From the NCBI GenBank assembly GCA_020718315.1, contig DYSK01000009.1:9370-27171 (forward strand): a DNA stretch of 17,802 nucleotides, in the 5' to 3' direction. This DNA is from Draconibacterium orientale (GTDB lineage Bacteria; Bacteroidota; Bacteroidia; Bacteroidales; UBA12170). Below are positions 1-7,154 of the stretch, piece by piece (position 1 is the first letter of the stretch; the number at the start of each line of letters is the position of its first letter). Position numbers and translations under genes: made by a program. Below the pieces are notes generated by a model. That model saw nothing but the letters and a program-made list of their open reading frames with translations, had not been told where the DNA came from and did not search any database.

Positions 1-1062
1 GCACTCAGAGGTCTGAGAAATCACAACATTGCCACCAACGTATTTCAATCCGGATTGGCCATTTCTCAATTTCGCGACAATTCTACTCGAACACGTTTCT
101 CGTTCAGTTCTGCAGCCAACTTATTGGGATTGGAAATGCAAGACTTAGAAGAAGGAAAGTCACAAATTGCTCATGGAGAAACCGTTCGCGAAACAGTGAA
201 TATGATTTCTTTTTTAACAGATATTATCGGCATTCGCGACGATATGTATTTAGGTGCCGGAAATGCTTATATGCGCGAAGTAGGTGCTGCTTTGGACGAT
301 GGTTTTGCTGAAGGTGTATTGCCACAACGTCCGGGAATTATCAACTTGCAATGCGATATCGATCATCCAACTCAGTCGATGGCCGATTTATTACACTTGA
401 AAAATTTTTACGGTTCGTTGGAAGCGCTAAAAGGGAAAAAATTAGCCATGACCTGGGCTTACTCTCCGAGTTATGGAAAGCCACTAAGTGTTCCTCAAGG
501 AATTATTGGTTTGTTGAGCCGATTTGGGATGGAAATAGAATTGGCTTTTCCTGAAGGCTATGGCTTGATTCCAGAAGTTATGCAACAAGCCGAAAAACAA
601 TCACAAGAAACCGGGGGGAGTTTTAAAGTGGTGAACAGCATGGCCCAAGCTTTTACCAATGCCGATATCGTATATCCAAAAAGTTGGGCTCCTTTTGCTG
701 TGATGGGACAACGCACGGAATTGCTTCGCAAAAATGATTATGATGGATTGAAAGCCTTAGAACAACAAGCCTTGAAAAACAATGCAAAATTTATGGATTG
801 GGAAGCCAATGCCGATAAAATGAAGCTGACAAAAGATGGTTCGGCTCTCTATATGCATTGTCTGCCAGCCGATATTTCTGGCGTTTCGTGTAAAAAAGGA
901 GAAGTTAGTGCAGATGTGTTTGAAAAATACAGAATAGAAACATACAAAGAAGCAGGTTACAAACCTTATATTATTGCTGCTATGATTTTAAGCAATCGTT
1001 TCAAAGATCCGGGAAGAGTTTTGTCGGAATTGATTCAGGCAGGCGTTAAACGGAAGATGTAA
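1..1062 (+). CDS. ygeW: Knotted carbamoyltransferase YgeW, 5'-truncated by window edge
   Basis: The frame is open from base 1, so the true start lies outside the window; the TTG at 55 is internal. 353 residues are visible, and the family is about 395 long, so roughly 40 are missing. Visible motifs are STRTR (fragment residues 28-32, carbamoyl-phosphate loop), HPTQS near 122 and HCLP near 286, all hallmarks of the aspartate/ornithine carbamoyltransferase fold. The long matches DNSTRTRFSF, KSQIAHGETVRET and SPSYGKPLSVPQGIIGL are characteristic of YgeW. In other bacteria YgeW sits in clusters for anaerobic purine/urate breakdown with ygeX, ygeY, hyuA and ssnA, and is thought to act on a carbamoylated 2,3-diaminopropionate-type intermediate; the exact substrate is inferred. 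The visible neighbours to the right are unrelated, so any purine-catabolic partners must lie to the left. It is a cytosolic enzyme. The family call is firm; the substrate is not. Confidence 0.9.
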   Translation, partial: ALRGLRNHNIATNVFQSGLAISQFRDNSTRTRFSFSSAANLLGLEMQDLEEGKSQIAHGETVRETVNMISFLTDIIGIRDDMYLGAGNAYMREVGAALDDGFAEGVLPQRPGIINLQCDIDHPTQSMADLLHLKNFYGSLEALKGKKLAMTWAYSPSYGKPLSVPQGIIGLLSRFGMEIELAFPEGYGLIPEVMQQAEKQSQETGGSFKVVNSMAQAFTNADIVYPKSWAPFAVMGQRTELLRKNDYDGLKALEQQALKNNAKFMDWEANADKMKLTKDGSALYMHCLPADISGVSCKKGEVSADVFEKYRIETYKEAGYKPYIIAAMILSNRFKDPGRVLSELIQAGVKRKM

Positions 1063-1084
1063 TAATTTTCGAAATCCCGATTAA

Positions 1085-1113
1085 CCCTACGAGGGTTTTA
1101 AACCCTCGTAGGG
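1085..1113. repeat. Perfect 29-bp palindrome between convergent genes (REP-like or bidirectional terminator)
   Basis: Two perfect 14-nt arms, CCCTACGAGGGTTT and AAACCCTCGTAGGG, flank a single T at 1099. The element lies in the 70-bp gap between the ends of ygeW (+) and lysA (-), where a bidirectional terminator would be expected. The flanks carry only short, broken T-runs, so it is not a classic intrinsic terminator on either strand. It is unusually GC-rich for its surroundings, which suggests a dispersed REP-like element. No second copy is present in this window. Confidence 0.7.
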
Positions 1114-1132
1114 CTTTCATTTTCAATCTCTT

Positions 1133-2275
1133 TTAATCAATAAAAACCACCTGCGCGTTGTCGCGCATATTGTAATTCGAAGCCATTACCTGACCATAAG
1201 CTCCGGTTGATCGAATCAAAATAAAATCTCCGCGTTTACTCTTCGGCAAATCTATTGATTTTGCAAAAATATCAGCCGATTCGCAAACAGGTCCAACGAC
1301 ATCGTATTTTTCCGTTTCGGCCGAATGGGAACTGATGTTTTCGATTTTGTGGTAGGCTTGATAGAGTGCCGGTCGTATCAAATCAGTCATGGCGGCATCA
1401 ATAATCAAGAAGCTTTTTGCACTTGCTTTTTTTACATAAATCACCTTGCTTAGCAAACTACCCATCTGGCCAACCACCGATCTTCCCAATTCAAAATGAA
1501 GTTTTTGCATCGGCCGTAAGGCCAAAAAATCATGAAATATTTTGAAATAGCTTTTGAAATCGGGAATGGTTTCCAAGTCGGGCTGATGATAATTAATGCC
1601 TAAACCGCCGCCAACATTGATATGTTCAACAATGATCTGACGTGCATAAAAATCTTCCTGCAAAAGATTGATTCGATTGCAAAGATTTTTGAATGTATCC
1701 AAATCGGTTATTTGCGAACCAATATGAAAGTGCAAACCTTTGAGCCGAACATTTTTTAGTTCGCTCATTCGTTCCAATATGTCTTCAATTTCCCAGATAT
1801 TAATGCCGAATTTGTTTTCTTCCAATCCGGTTGTGATGTATCGATGGGTATTGGCGTTTACATTCGGATTAATTCGTAATGCAATGGGTGCTATTTGTTG
1901 TTTTTTTTCGGCTAATTCATTGATAATTTCAATTTCGGGCAAAGACTCGCAGTTGAAACTGAAAATGGAATGATTCAAGGCCGTGTTTATTTCTTCATCC
2001 GTTTTGCCAACACCGGCAAAGGCGATTTTATGAGGAGAAAAACCGCGTTTTACGGCTTCCGTAATTTCGTTTCCGCTCACGCAATCAGCACCAAAACCTT
2101 TTTTAGCAATTCGTTCTAAAATCCTGAAATTGTTATTCGCCTTGAGTGCATAATGTATTTGGTATCCATAAAAACTCGCTTCCGTTTGTATTGCCTTGAG
2201 TGTTTGATCAAGCAAGCTCAAATCGTAAACATAGGCCGGCGTTTTTTGAGATTGAAAGTCGAATTGCTTATTCAT
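1133..2275 (-). CDS. lysA: Diaminopimelate decarboxylase
   Basis: PLP enzyme that decarboxylates meso-diaminopimelate to L-lysine, the last step of lysine synthesis; cytosolic. It has an alanine-racemase-like barrel with the PLP lysine in HYALKAN (Lys45), HIGSQ (184-188), the phosphate-binding GGGLG loop (222-226), and the second-domain catalytic motif CESADIF (Cys331). Length is 380 aa, slightly shorter than many LysA proteins (about 400-420). I chose the ATG at 2275 (MNKQFDF) because it lies just before the conserved N-terminus and overlaps the lysC stop by only 8 nt. A longer frame reaching 2311 would overlap lysC by 44 nt and adds a non-conserved stretch. It is the second gene of a lysC-lysA operon, so it should be translationally coupled to lysC and share its leader attenuator. 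Confidence 0.94.
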   Translation of the reverse strand: MNKQFDFQSQKTPAYVYDLSLLDQTLKAIQTEASFYGYQIHYALKANNNFRILERIAKKGFGADCVSGNEITEAVKRGFSPHKIAFAGVGKTDEEINTALNHSIFSFNCESLPEIEIINELAEKKQQIAPIALRINPNVNANTHRYITTGLEENKFGINIWEIEDILERMSELKNVRLKGLHFHIGSQITDLDTFKNLCNRINLLQEDFYARQIIVEHINVGGGLGINYHQPDLETIPDFKSYFKIFHDFLALRPMQKLHFELGRSVVGQMGSLLSKVIYVKKASAKSFLIIDAAMTDLIRPALYQAYHKIENISSHSAETEKYDVVGPVCESADIFAKSIDLPKSKRGDFILIRSTGAYGQVMASNYNMRDNAQVVFID

Positions 2276-3596
2276 GGCTGTTGAGGGAGTATAGTTTTGT
2301 ATGCAATGCATTTAAAGCTTCTATTTTGTTTTCTTGATCGATGAGAACAGAAATATTGTGATTGGAGGCTCCGTACGAAATCATTTTTATTGGAATGTTC
2401 GAAAGGGCATCAAAAACTTTTGAAGCATAGCCGTTTTCGGTTGTAGGAATCAAACCAACCAAAGCAATAATCACTTGATTTTCTTCAACATCCGTTTGTC
2501 CAAACTTTTGTAAATCGATTAGGATTTCTTTTAAATGGGTGGTGTCGTCGATGCTCATCGACACGGCTACTTCGGAAGTAGTGATCATATCGATGGGCGT
2601 TTTGTAAATTTCAAATACTTCGAACACTTTTCTTAAAAAACCGTAGGCAAAAAGCATTCTATCGGATTTTATCCGAACGACTGTAATATTATCTTTTGCC
2701 GCAATGGCTTTTATGCCACTTATTTCTTGTTTGTTCTGGATAATAGTCCCCGGGCGTTCTGCTTTTAGGCTGTTTTTGAGCCGAACGGGAATATTTTCTT
2801 GTTTGGCGGGCAAAATACTAGAAGGATGTAATATTTTGGCGCCAAAATAAGCCAATTCAGCCGCTTCTTCAAAAGAAAGTTCTGCAACGGGTTGCGTGTT
2901 TTTTACAAAACGCGGATCGTTGTTGTGCAAACCGTCTATGTCGGTCCAGATTTGAATTTCGCGAACTTTGGCCGCTTGTCCAATCAAGGAAGCGGTATAA
3001 TCGCTTCCTCCACGTTTCAAATTATCAATCTCGCCGTATGCATTTCTGCAAATATAGCCTTGAGTGATAAACAGCTTGTTGTCAGCGTGTTTGGATAACA
3101 AACGTTTTAAATTTTCTTTGATGTAATATTCGTCTGGATCGAGGTTTTTGTCAATCCGCATAAATTCCAAAGCGGGAAGAAGTACAGATGGAATTTGACG
3201 TTCTTCCAACAAAAATTGGAAAAATGCCGTGGACAATAGCTCGCCTTGAGCCAAAATAGCTTTTTCCTGAAGAAGAGTAAAAGAGCGCTCGGCAAACAGT
3301 CGTAGATAAGAAAAATGCGCCTCAATCAATTTCGTGCTTTCACCCAATTTTGAGCTTGTTTCGAACAATTCCTGAGCCAGTTGAAAATATTCCTTCTCCA
3401 ATTCGCCAATTTTGGTGCAGGCTTCCGTTTTGTTTTGCGTGTATAAACTTTCAGTGATACTCACAAGTTTGTTTGTGGTTCCGCTTACTGCCGAAAGTAC
3501 AACGATGTTGGATTCGTCTAAATTTATTAAATTGATGAGGTTTTTTATCCGTTCAGCATTGCCTACCGACGTTCCTCCAAATTTTTGAATTATCAT
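2268..3596 (-). CDS. lysC: Aspartate kinase (monofunctional)
   Basis: Phosphorylates L-aspartate, the committed step to lysine/DAP, threonine and methionine. The protein is 442 aa. It starts with the kinase signature KFGGTSVG (residues 5-12), followed by QGELLS (117-122), RGGSDYTASL (195-204), TDIDG (218-222) and FGAKILHPSS (251-260). Residues from about 298 to the end fit the tandem ACT regulatory domains, so feedback inhibition by lysine and/or threonine is likely. There is no homoserine dehydrogenase fusion: the protein ends right after the ACT region. The stop overlaps the lysA start by 8 nt. The pairing with lysA suggests this is the lysine/DAP-dedicated isozyme. Upstream, 3617-3738 contains a lysine-rich leader ORF and terminator, indicating control by attenuation in addition to allostery. 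Confidence 0.95.
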   Translation of the reverse strand: MIIQKFGGTSVGNAERIKNLINLINLDESNIVVLSAVSGTTNKLVSITESLYTQNKTEACTKIGELEKEYFQLAQELFETSSKLGESTKLIEAHFSYLRLFAERSFTLLQEKAILAQGELLSTAFFQFLLEERQIPSVLLPALEFMRIDKNLDPDEYYIKENLKRLLSKHADNKLFITQGYICRNAYGEIDNLKRGGSDYTASLIGQAAKVREIQIWTDIDGLHNNDPRFVKNTQPVAELSFEEAAELAYFGAKILHPSSILPAKQENIPVRLKNSLKAERPGTIIQNKQEISGIKAIAAKDNITVVRIKSDRMLFAYGFLRKVFEVFEIYKTPIDMITTSEVAVSMSIDDTTHLKEILIDLQKFGQTDVEENQVIIALVGLIPTTENGYASKVFDALSNIPIKMISYGASNHNISVLIDQENKIEALNALHTKLYSLNSHE

Positions 3597-3616
3597 GTTT
3601 TCTAAGCTTTATGAAT

Positions 3617-3650
3617 AAAAAAGCCCAGTCTTTTGTAAACCGGGCTTTTT
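3617..3650 (-). terminator. Intrinsic terminator in the lysC leader (attenuator terminator)
   Basis: Read on the minus strand, the arms at 3650-3639 and 3629-3618 form a 12-bp stem: five A-T pairs, then GCCCGGT pairing with ACTGGGC with one G-U. The loop is 9 nt, and a run of six T ends at 3617, 20 nt before the lysC ATG. No gene lies upstream on this strand within 650 bp other than the short leader ORF, so the terminator can only act on the lysC transcript. Its 5' arm (GCCCGG, 3645-3640) is complementary to CCGGGC at 3688-3683 within the leader ORF, giving a mutually exclusive antiterminator. Confidence 0.75.
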
Positions 3651-3669
3651 CGTTTCTATTTCATTATCT

Positions 3670-3738
3670 TTAAAATAACAACGCCCGGCAAATTGTTTTG
3701 TCCTTTTTTTGCTTGTTATATTTTTTCGTTTTTTTCAT
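3670..3738 (-). CDS. Putative lysine-rich leader peptide of the lysC-lysA operon
   Basis: A 22-codon ORF (ATG at 3738, TAA at 3672-3670) whose first 15 residues read MKKTKKYNKQKKDKT. It has eight Lys, two Thr and one Ile codon, all upstream of a CCGGGC block in codons 17-19. That block can pair with the 5' arm of the downstream terminator. A ribosome stalled on the Lys codons would leave CCGGGC free to form the antiterminator, whereas one reaching the stop would cover it and let the terminator form. This is the classical attenuation layout for an amino-acid operon. Caveats: the region is A-rich, which favours AAA codons by chance; no Shine-Dalgarno site is seen; and the nearest promoter would leave a very short 5' UTR. 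Confidence 0.55.
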   Translation of the reverse strand: MKKTKKYNKQKKDKTICRALLF

Positions 3739-3747
3739 AATCGGCTG

Positions 3748-3779
3748 CAAATATATTCATTTTTTTATCCGCTTTAAAA
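3748..3779 (-). promoter_or_regulatory. Candidate Bacteroidota promoter for the lysC leader
   Basis: On the minus strand TATATTTG (3755-3748) is an exact TAnnTTTG -7 element. Twenty nt upstream is TTTT (3779-3776), one mismatch from the TTTG -33 element. The start would fall around 3743, only about 5 nt before the leader ORF ATG, so the leader would be nearly leaderless if this promoter is the one used. Confidence 0.5.
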
Positions 3780-3823
3780 CCTGATTATTTTTTATTTTTA
3801 CCTAAAAATAAAACACAAAAATT

Positions 3824-4105
3824 ATGTTTAAAACCAATGAATATTTTGACGGAAAAGTGAAGTCTATTTCCTTTAGTACAAAAGGCGGTGATGCAACAGT
3901 GGGTGTGATTGCTGCCGGCGAATACGAATTTGGTACCTCCACAGTAGAATACATGACGGTAATAAGTGGCAAAATGAATGTGTTGTTGCCAAACCAGCAA
4001 GAATGGAAATTCTATGGCGAGTTTGAAACATTTATCGTTGAAAAAGACAGCAAATTTAAAATGAAAGTTGATTCGGATACTTCTTATCGGTGTCTGTATC
4101 GATAA
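3824..4105 (+). CDS. ppnP: Pyrimidine/purine nucleoside phosphorylase PpnP (YaiE/DUF1255)
   Basis: Small cupin-fold enzyme that catalyses phosphorolysis of a broad set of purine and pyrimidine nucleosides to the free base and (deoxy)ribose-1-phosphate; cytosolic. The 93-aa length matches the family. Conserved blocks as in E. coli PpnP are NEYFDGKVKSISF near the N-terminus, TVGVIAAGEYEF, the central EYMTVISGKMNVLLP, and the C-terminal TSYRCLYR. The ATG at 3824 gives the family N-terminus exactly. It is divergent from the lysC leader. A weak promoter candidate, TATTTTTA (3793-3800, one mismatch to TAnnTTTG), lies 23 nt upstream of the ATG. It appears monocistronic: the next gene is on the other strand and a terminator lies at 4279-4308. 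Nucleoside salvage fits loosely with ygeW but the two are not linked in an operon. Confidence 0.93.
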   Translation: MFKTNEYFDGKVKSISFSTKGGDATVGVIAAGEYEFGTSTVEYMTVISGKMNVLLPNQQEWKFYGEFETFIVEKDSKFKMKVDSDTSYRCLYR

Positions 4106-4278
4106 AATCCGTAAATAATTGTTCGCTTATGAACATTGTTGGATAGAAGTGAACAAGTTTATGAATATAAAATAACAGACTTTTATCTAATGTGTTGATA
4201 AATAATAAGTTGTAAACTTAGGCATGCTTTTGGTTATATAAAATCAGGTTTAACAAATTTATCTCGTATAGATTATTG

Positions 4279-4308
4279 CAGGCGTTCCCAAAGGAATGCC
4301 TGTTTTTT
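4279..4308 (+). terminator. Intrinsic terminator downstream of ppnP
   Basis: A 10-bp stem, CAGGCGTTCC (4279-4288) with GGAATGCCTG (4293-4302), has one G-U pair and a CAAA tetraloop, and is followed by six T (4303-4308). It is oriented for the + strand and lies about 170 nt beyond the ppnP stop. The T-run overlaps the stop of the convergent gene at 4307. On the minus strand the hairpin has no T-run. Confidence 0.8.
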
Positions 4309-5002
4309 ATTGGTCAAATTGTCCTTTAATTACTTTTTCGTCGGCCTGGAATTTGAAACCAAGCCGCTTGGCAGTTCTAAGCGAAAGGCTTTCCGTGTGT
4401 TTTTGAATATCAAATACGCTCACCATTTGAACAGCTTCGAAAGGAGGGACGAGTAAATCAAAATTGATGGCATATTCGATGGCGCTGGTAACAATTTCGT
4501 GAGCCGCTTGTTCATTCAGTATCGATTGTTGAAAATTGGTGTAAATCATCCCAATCTCTTTCTTGCCTTCTATGTGGAAATGCTTTTCGTGATTAATAAA
4601 AATCCGACCAATCAGATAGCCTAAATCATTTTCTCTGTTGTATTTAAATGAGTCGGCAAGAAAATTATAGATATGAATCATCCCGCAATACGAACGGTTT
4701 TTGTCTTCCTTGATATAGCTTGTGCGAAGTAAATCATGATGTCGCGGAATCTCGAAAACATTTGTATGCATTAAAAAAACCAAGATATCTCCCGCAAATT
4801 TCAATTCGAACTCAAATTCGCTTTTGTCCATGAAATCAAATACGATTTTCTCTGAATTCGAACTTTTTGCGTATTCTTCCTTCAATTTGAAAATTTCCTT
4901 TTTGATAAGTTGAAACGCCTCAAGTGTATTGGAATAAACGTTTTGTTTTAATATACCTTTGTTTATCAGGTGATTAAATAATAATTCGGATTGAATATTC
5001 AT
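4307..5002 (-). CDS. Conserved hypothetical protein, function unknown
   Basis: 231 aa; I do not recognise the family. The coding frame is convincing: intact over its length, codon use like its neighbours, and a stop that coincides with the terminator at 4279-4308. There is no signal peptide or membrane helix, so it is probably cytosolic. It is charged and mixed alpha/beta in appearance, with a Lys/Glu-rich helical N-terminal third (about 25-50), an HxxD-type segment PRHHDLL near 86-92, an NHEKHFHIEGKKEIG patch near 136-150, and a long predicted helix NEQAAHEIVTSAIEYAI near 163-179. The cysteine and histidine content is too scattered to propose a metal site. It is divergent from fbp, with about 113 bp between the two starts, so it may share regulation with gluconeogenesis, but nothing here shows that. 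Start is the ATG at 5002. Confidence 0.75.
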   Translation of the reverse strand: MNIQSELLFNHLINKGILKQNVYSNTLEAFQLIKKEIFKLKEEYAKSSNSEKIVFDFMDKSEFEFELKFAGDILVFLMHTNVFEIPRHHDLLRTSYIKEDKNRSYCGMIHIYNFLADSFKYNRENDLGYLIGRIFINHEKHFHIEGKKEIGMIYTNFQQSILNEQAAHEIVTSAIEYAINFDLLVPPFEAVQMVSVFDIQKHTESLSLRTAKRLGFKFQADEKVIKGQFDQ

Positions 5003-5011
5003 GACTTTTTA

Positions 5012-5043
5012 TTTGGCATTAAAAACATTAATTTGCATCTTTG
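5012..5043 (+). promoter_or_regulatory. Candidate promoter for fbp
   Basis: TTTG (5012-5015) lies exactly 20 nt before CATCTTTG (5036-5043), one mismatch from TAnnTTTG. This matches the Bacteroidota sigma consensus spacing seen elsewhere in the window (7155-7186). It would give a 5' UTR of about 65 nt containing a short TTCTC/GAGAA dyad. Confidence 0.5.
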
Positions 5044-5115
5044 TAAAGGTAATATTTATTTCTATCTTCTCTTTTTTATAGGAGAAATTTAGTTTTAGCC
5101 GCAAAATCAGATCTT

Positions 5116-7107
5116 ATGGAAAATCACGAATACGTTCAATTTAGTGCCGAGGAACTTTTAAACGAGAAACGTTATCTGGATCTTTTGGCCGATAACTTTA
5201 CGAGTATCCAAAAAGCCAGCATGGAGATTATCAATTTGGAAGCCATTTTGCGTTTACCAAAAGGAACTGAGCATTTTATTACCGATATTCATGGCGAATA
5301 CGAGACGTTTACACACGTTTTAAGAAATGCTTCGGGCGTTATTCGGCGGAAAATTGAAGATGTTTTTGGAATGAATTTACGCAAAAGTGAAAAAGATGCA
5401 TTGGCAACGCTCATTTATTATCCCGAAGAAAAAATGGAAACGATTCTGGCGAGCGAATTAAACGAGGAACTTGATGAATGGTACATGATTACGCTGCAAC
5501 GTTTGTCAATCATTGCTCGCGCTGCTTCTTCCAAATATACACGTTCGAAAGTGAGAAAAACCATGCCTGCCGATTATGCCTACATTATCGACGAATTGCT
5601 AAATGAAAGCGGCCATGAGAAACATGAATACTACAACGAAATCATTCGAACAATCATCGACGTGGACAGAGCCAAAGAGTTTGTCATCGAAATTTCGCAT
5701 TTTATTCAACGCTTGATGATAGACCGATTGCATATTATTGGTGATATTTACGATCGAGGACCGTCGGCCGATAAAGTAATGAATGTTTTGCAGAACCATC
5801 ACGCGGTGGATATTCAATGGGGAAATCACGATATAATATGGATGGGAGCCGCTGCCGGATGTAAAGCATTAATTGCAAATGTATTACGGATAAGCGCACG
5901 ATACAGCAATTTAGACACGGTAGAAGATGCTTACGGTATAAATTTGCTTCCGCTGGCTACTTTTGCTATGGAACATTATGGAATAGATCCGGCCATGGTT
6001 TTTGAACCCAAAGCGGTGGGCAACGCCAATGGAAAAAGTGTTGAACTAATTAAGCAAATGCACAAAGCCATTGCCATTATTCAATTTAAATTAGAAGCGC
6101 AAATTATTCAAGAGAATCCACAATTTCAGATGGATGACAGGCTTTTGCTAGCTCAGATCGATTATGAAAATGCACGCATTACAATCAATGGAAAAACTTA
6201 CGAATTGCTTGATCATTTCTTTCCTACTATCGACCCCGCAAATCCGTATAAACTTACAGAGGCGGAAGAAATGCTGATGAATAGATTACAATCGTCCTTT
6301 CGAAATAGCGAATTGCTTCAAAAACACATCGAAGTATTGTACGCCAAAGGAAGTATGTATTTGACCTACAACTCCAATCTCATGTATCATGGCTGTATTC
6401 CAATGAATGATGATGGCTCGTATTTTGAAATGGAAATAGAAGGAAAGCTTTTTAAAGGAAAAGCCTTGCTCGACGAATTAGACATTATTGCTCGAAGAGC
6501 CTATTTTACGTGCTCCAAAAGCGATGCAAATCCAAAAGATAAAGCCTATTTGTGGTATCTGTGGACTGGCCCCAACTCTCCTTTGTTTGGGAAACACAAA
6601 ATGACCACTTTTGAACGCTATTTTATCGAAGATAAATCTGTGCACGAAGAAATTCGAAATCCCTATTATAAATTCCGCGATCTGGAAGAAACCTGCGTCA
6701 AAATATTCGAAGAATTTAATCTCGATCCGAAAACTTCTCATATCATCAACGGTCATGTTCCGGTAAAAGCAAAAAAAGGAGAAAGTCCAATCAAAGCAAA
6801 TGGAAAACTTTTTGTAATCGATGGAGGAATGTCAGTTCCATACCAAAAAGTCACGGGATTGGCTGGTTATACATTGATTTACAATTCTTACGGATTGGTA
6901 TTGGTTGAACATAAAAATTTTAAATCGACCGACGAAGCAGTACAAAACAACTTTGATATCGTTTCGGCTCGGCATATTGTTGAAACAAATGCGAAAAGAA
7001 AAAGAGTAGCCGATACCGATATTGGAAAAGAGCTGAAAGAGCAAATCCGCGACCTTAAAATGCTGCTTGCTGCATATAGAAATGGGCTAATTAAAGAAAG
7101 AGTCTGA
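5116..7107 (+). CDS. fbp: Fructose-1,6-bisphosphatase, class III
   Basis: Hydrolyses fructose-1,6-bisphosphate to fructose-6-phosphate, the committing step of gluconeogenesis. Class III enzymes are Mn-dependent members of the calcineurin-like metallophosphoesterase superfamily. At 663 aa it fits the family (Bacillus Fbp is about 670). The metal-binding motifs are in order: DIHGE (57-61), GDIYDRG (209-215), GNHD (236-239) and GHVP (546-549), with the terminal block VIDGGMSVPYQK after it. About 300 residues separate GNHD from GHVP, the insertion typical of the class, including the conserved YHGCIPMND segment. The ATG at 5116 gives the expected N-terminus, with the SAEELLNEKRYLDLLA helix before the catalytic core. 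It is apparently monocistronic: a 109-bp gap with a new promoter precedes the next gene. Confidence 0.96.
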   Translation: MENHEYVQFSAEELLNEKRYLDLLADNFTSIQKASMEIINLEAILRLPKGTEHFITDIHGEYETFTHVLRNASGVIRRKIEDVFGMNLRKSEKDALATLIYYPEEKMETILASELNEELDEWYMITLQRLSIIARAASSKYTRSKVRKTMPADYAYIIDELLNESGHEKHEYYNEIIRTIIDVDRAKEFVIEISHFIQRLMIDRLHIIGDIYDRGPSADKVMNVLQNHHAVDIQWGNHDIIWMGAAAGCKALIANVLRISARYSNLDTVEDAYGINLLPLATFAMEHYGIDPAMVFEPKAVGNANGKSVELIKQMHKAIAIIQFKLEAQIIQENPQFQMDDRLLLAQIDYENARITINGKTYELLDHFFPTIDPANPYKLTEAEEMLMNRLQSSFRNSELLQKHIEVLYAKGSMYLTYNSNLMYHGCIPMNDDGSYFEMEIEGKLFKGKALLDELDIIARRAYFTCSKSDANPKDKAYLWYLWTGPNSPLFGKHKMTTFERYFIEDKSVHEEIRNPYYKFRDLEETCVKIFEEFNLDPKTSHIINGHVPVKAKKGESPIKANGKLFVIDGGMSVPYQKVTGLAGYTLIYNSYGLVLVEHKNFKSTDEAVQNNFDIVSARHIVETNAKRKRVADTDIGKELKEQIRDLKMLLAAYRNGLIKERV

Positions 7108-7154
7108 TTTTATCGGAAATAGATTAAAAAAAATAAATATTTCTGAAATAAAAA

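Noticed and set aside
55..57. TTG as the start codon of the carbamoyltransferase
   Set aside because: The frame is open and homologous upstream to base 1 (ALRGLRNHNIATNVFQSG), so the gene is cut by the window edge and does not begin here.
2276..2311. Longer lysA start at 2311
   Set aside because: It adds 12 non-conserved residues and enlarges the overlap with lysC; MNKQFDF at 2275 fits the family N-terminus.
3719..3760. Second short ORF in the lysC leader (minus strand, MNIFAADYEKNEKI)
   Set aside because: It overlaps the promoter element, lacks a run of regulatory codons, and would end before the antiterminator arm; the Lys-rich ORF in the other frame fits better.
4225..4232. TGCTTTTG as a promoter for an sRNA in the ppnP downstream gap
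   Set aside because: One mismatch to TAnnTTTG and no -33 element at the right distance.
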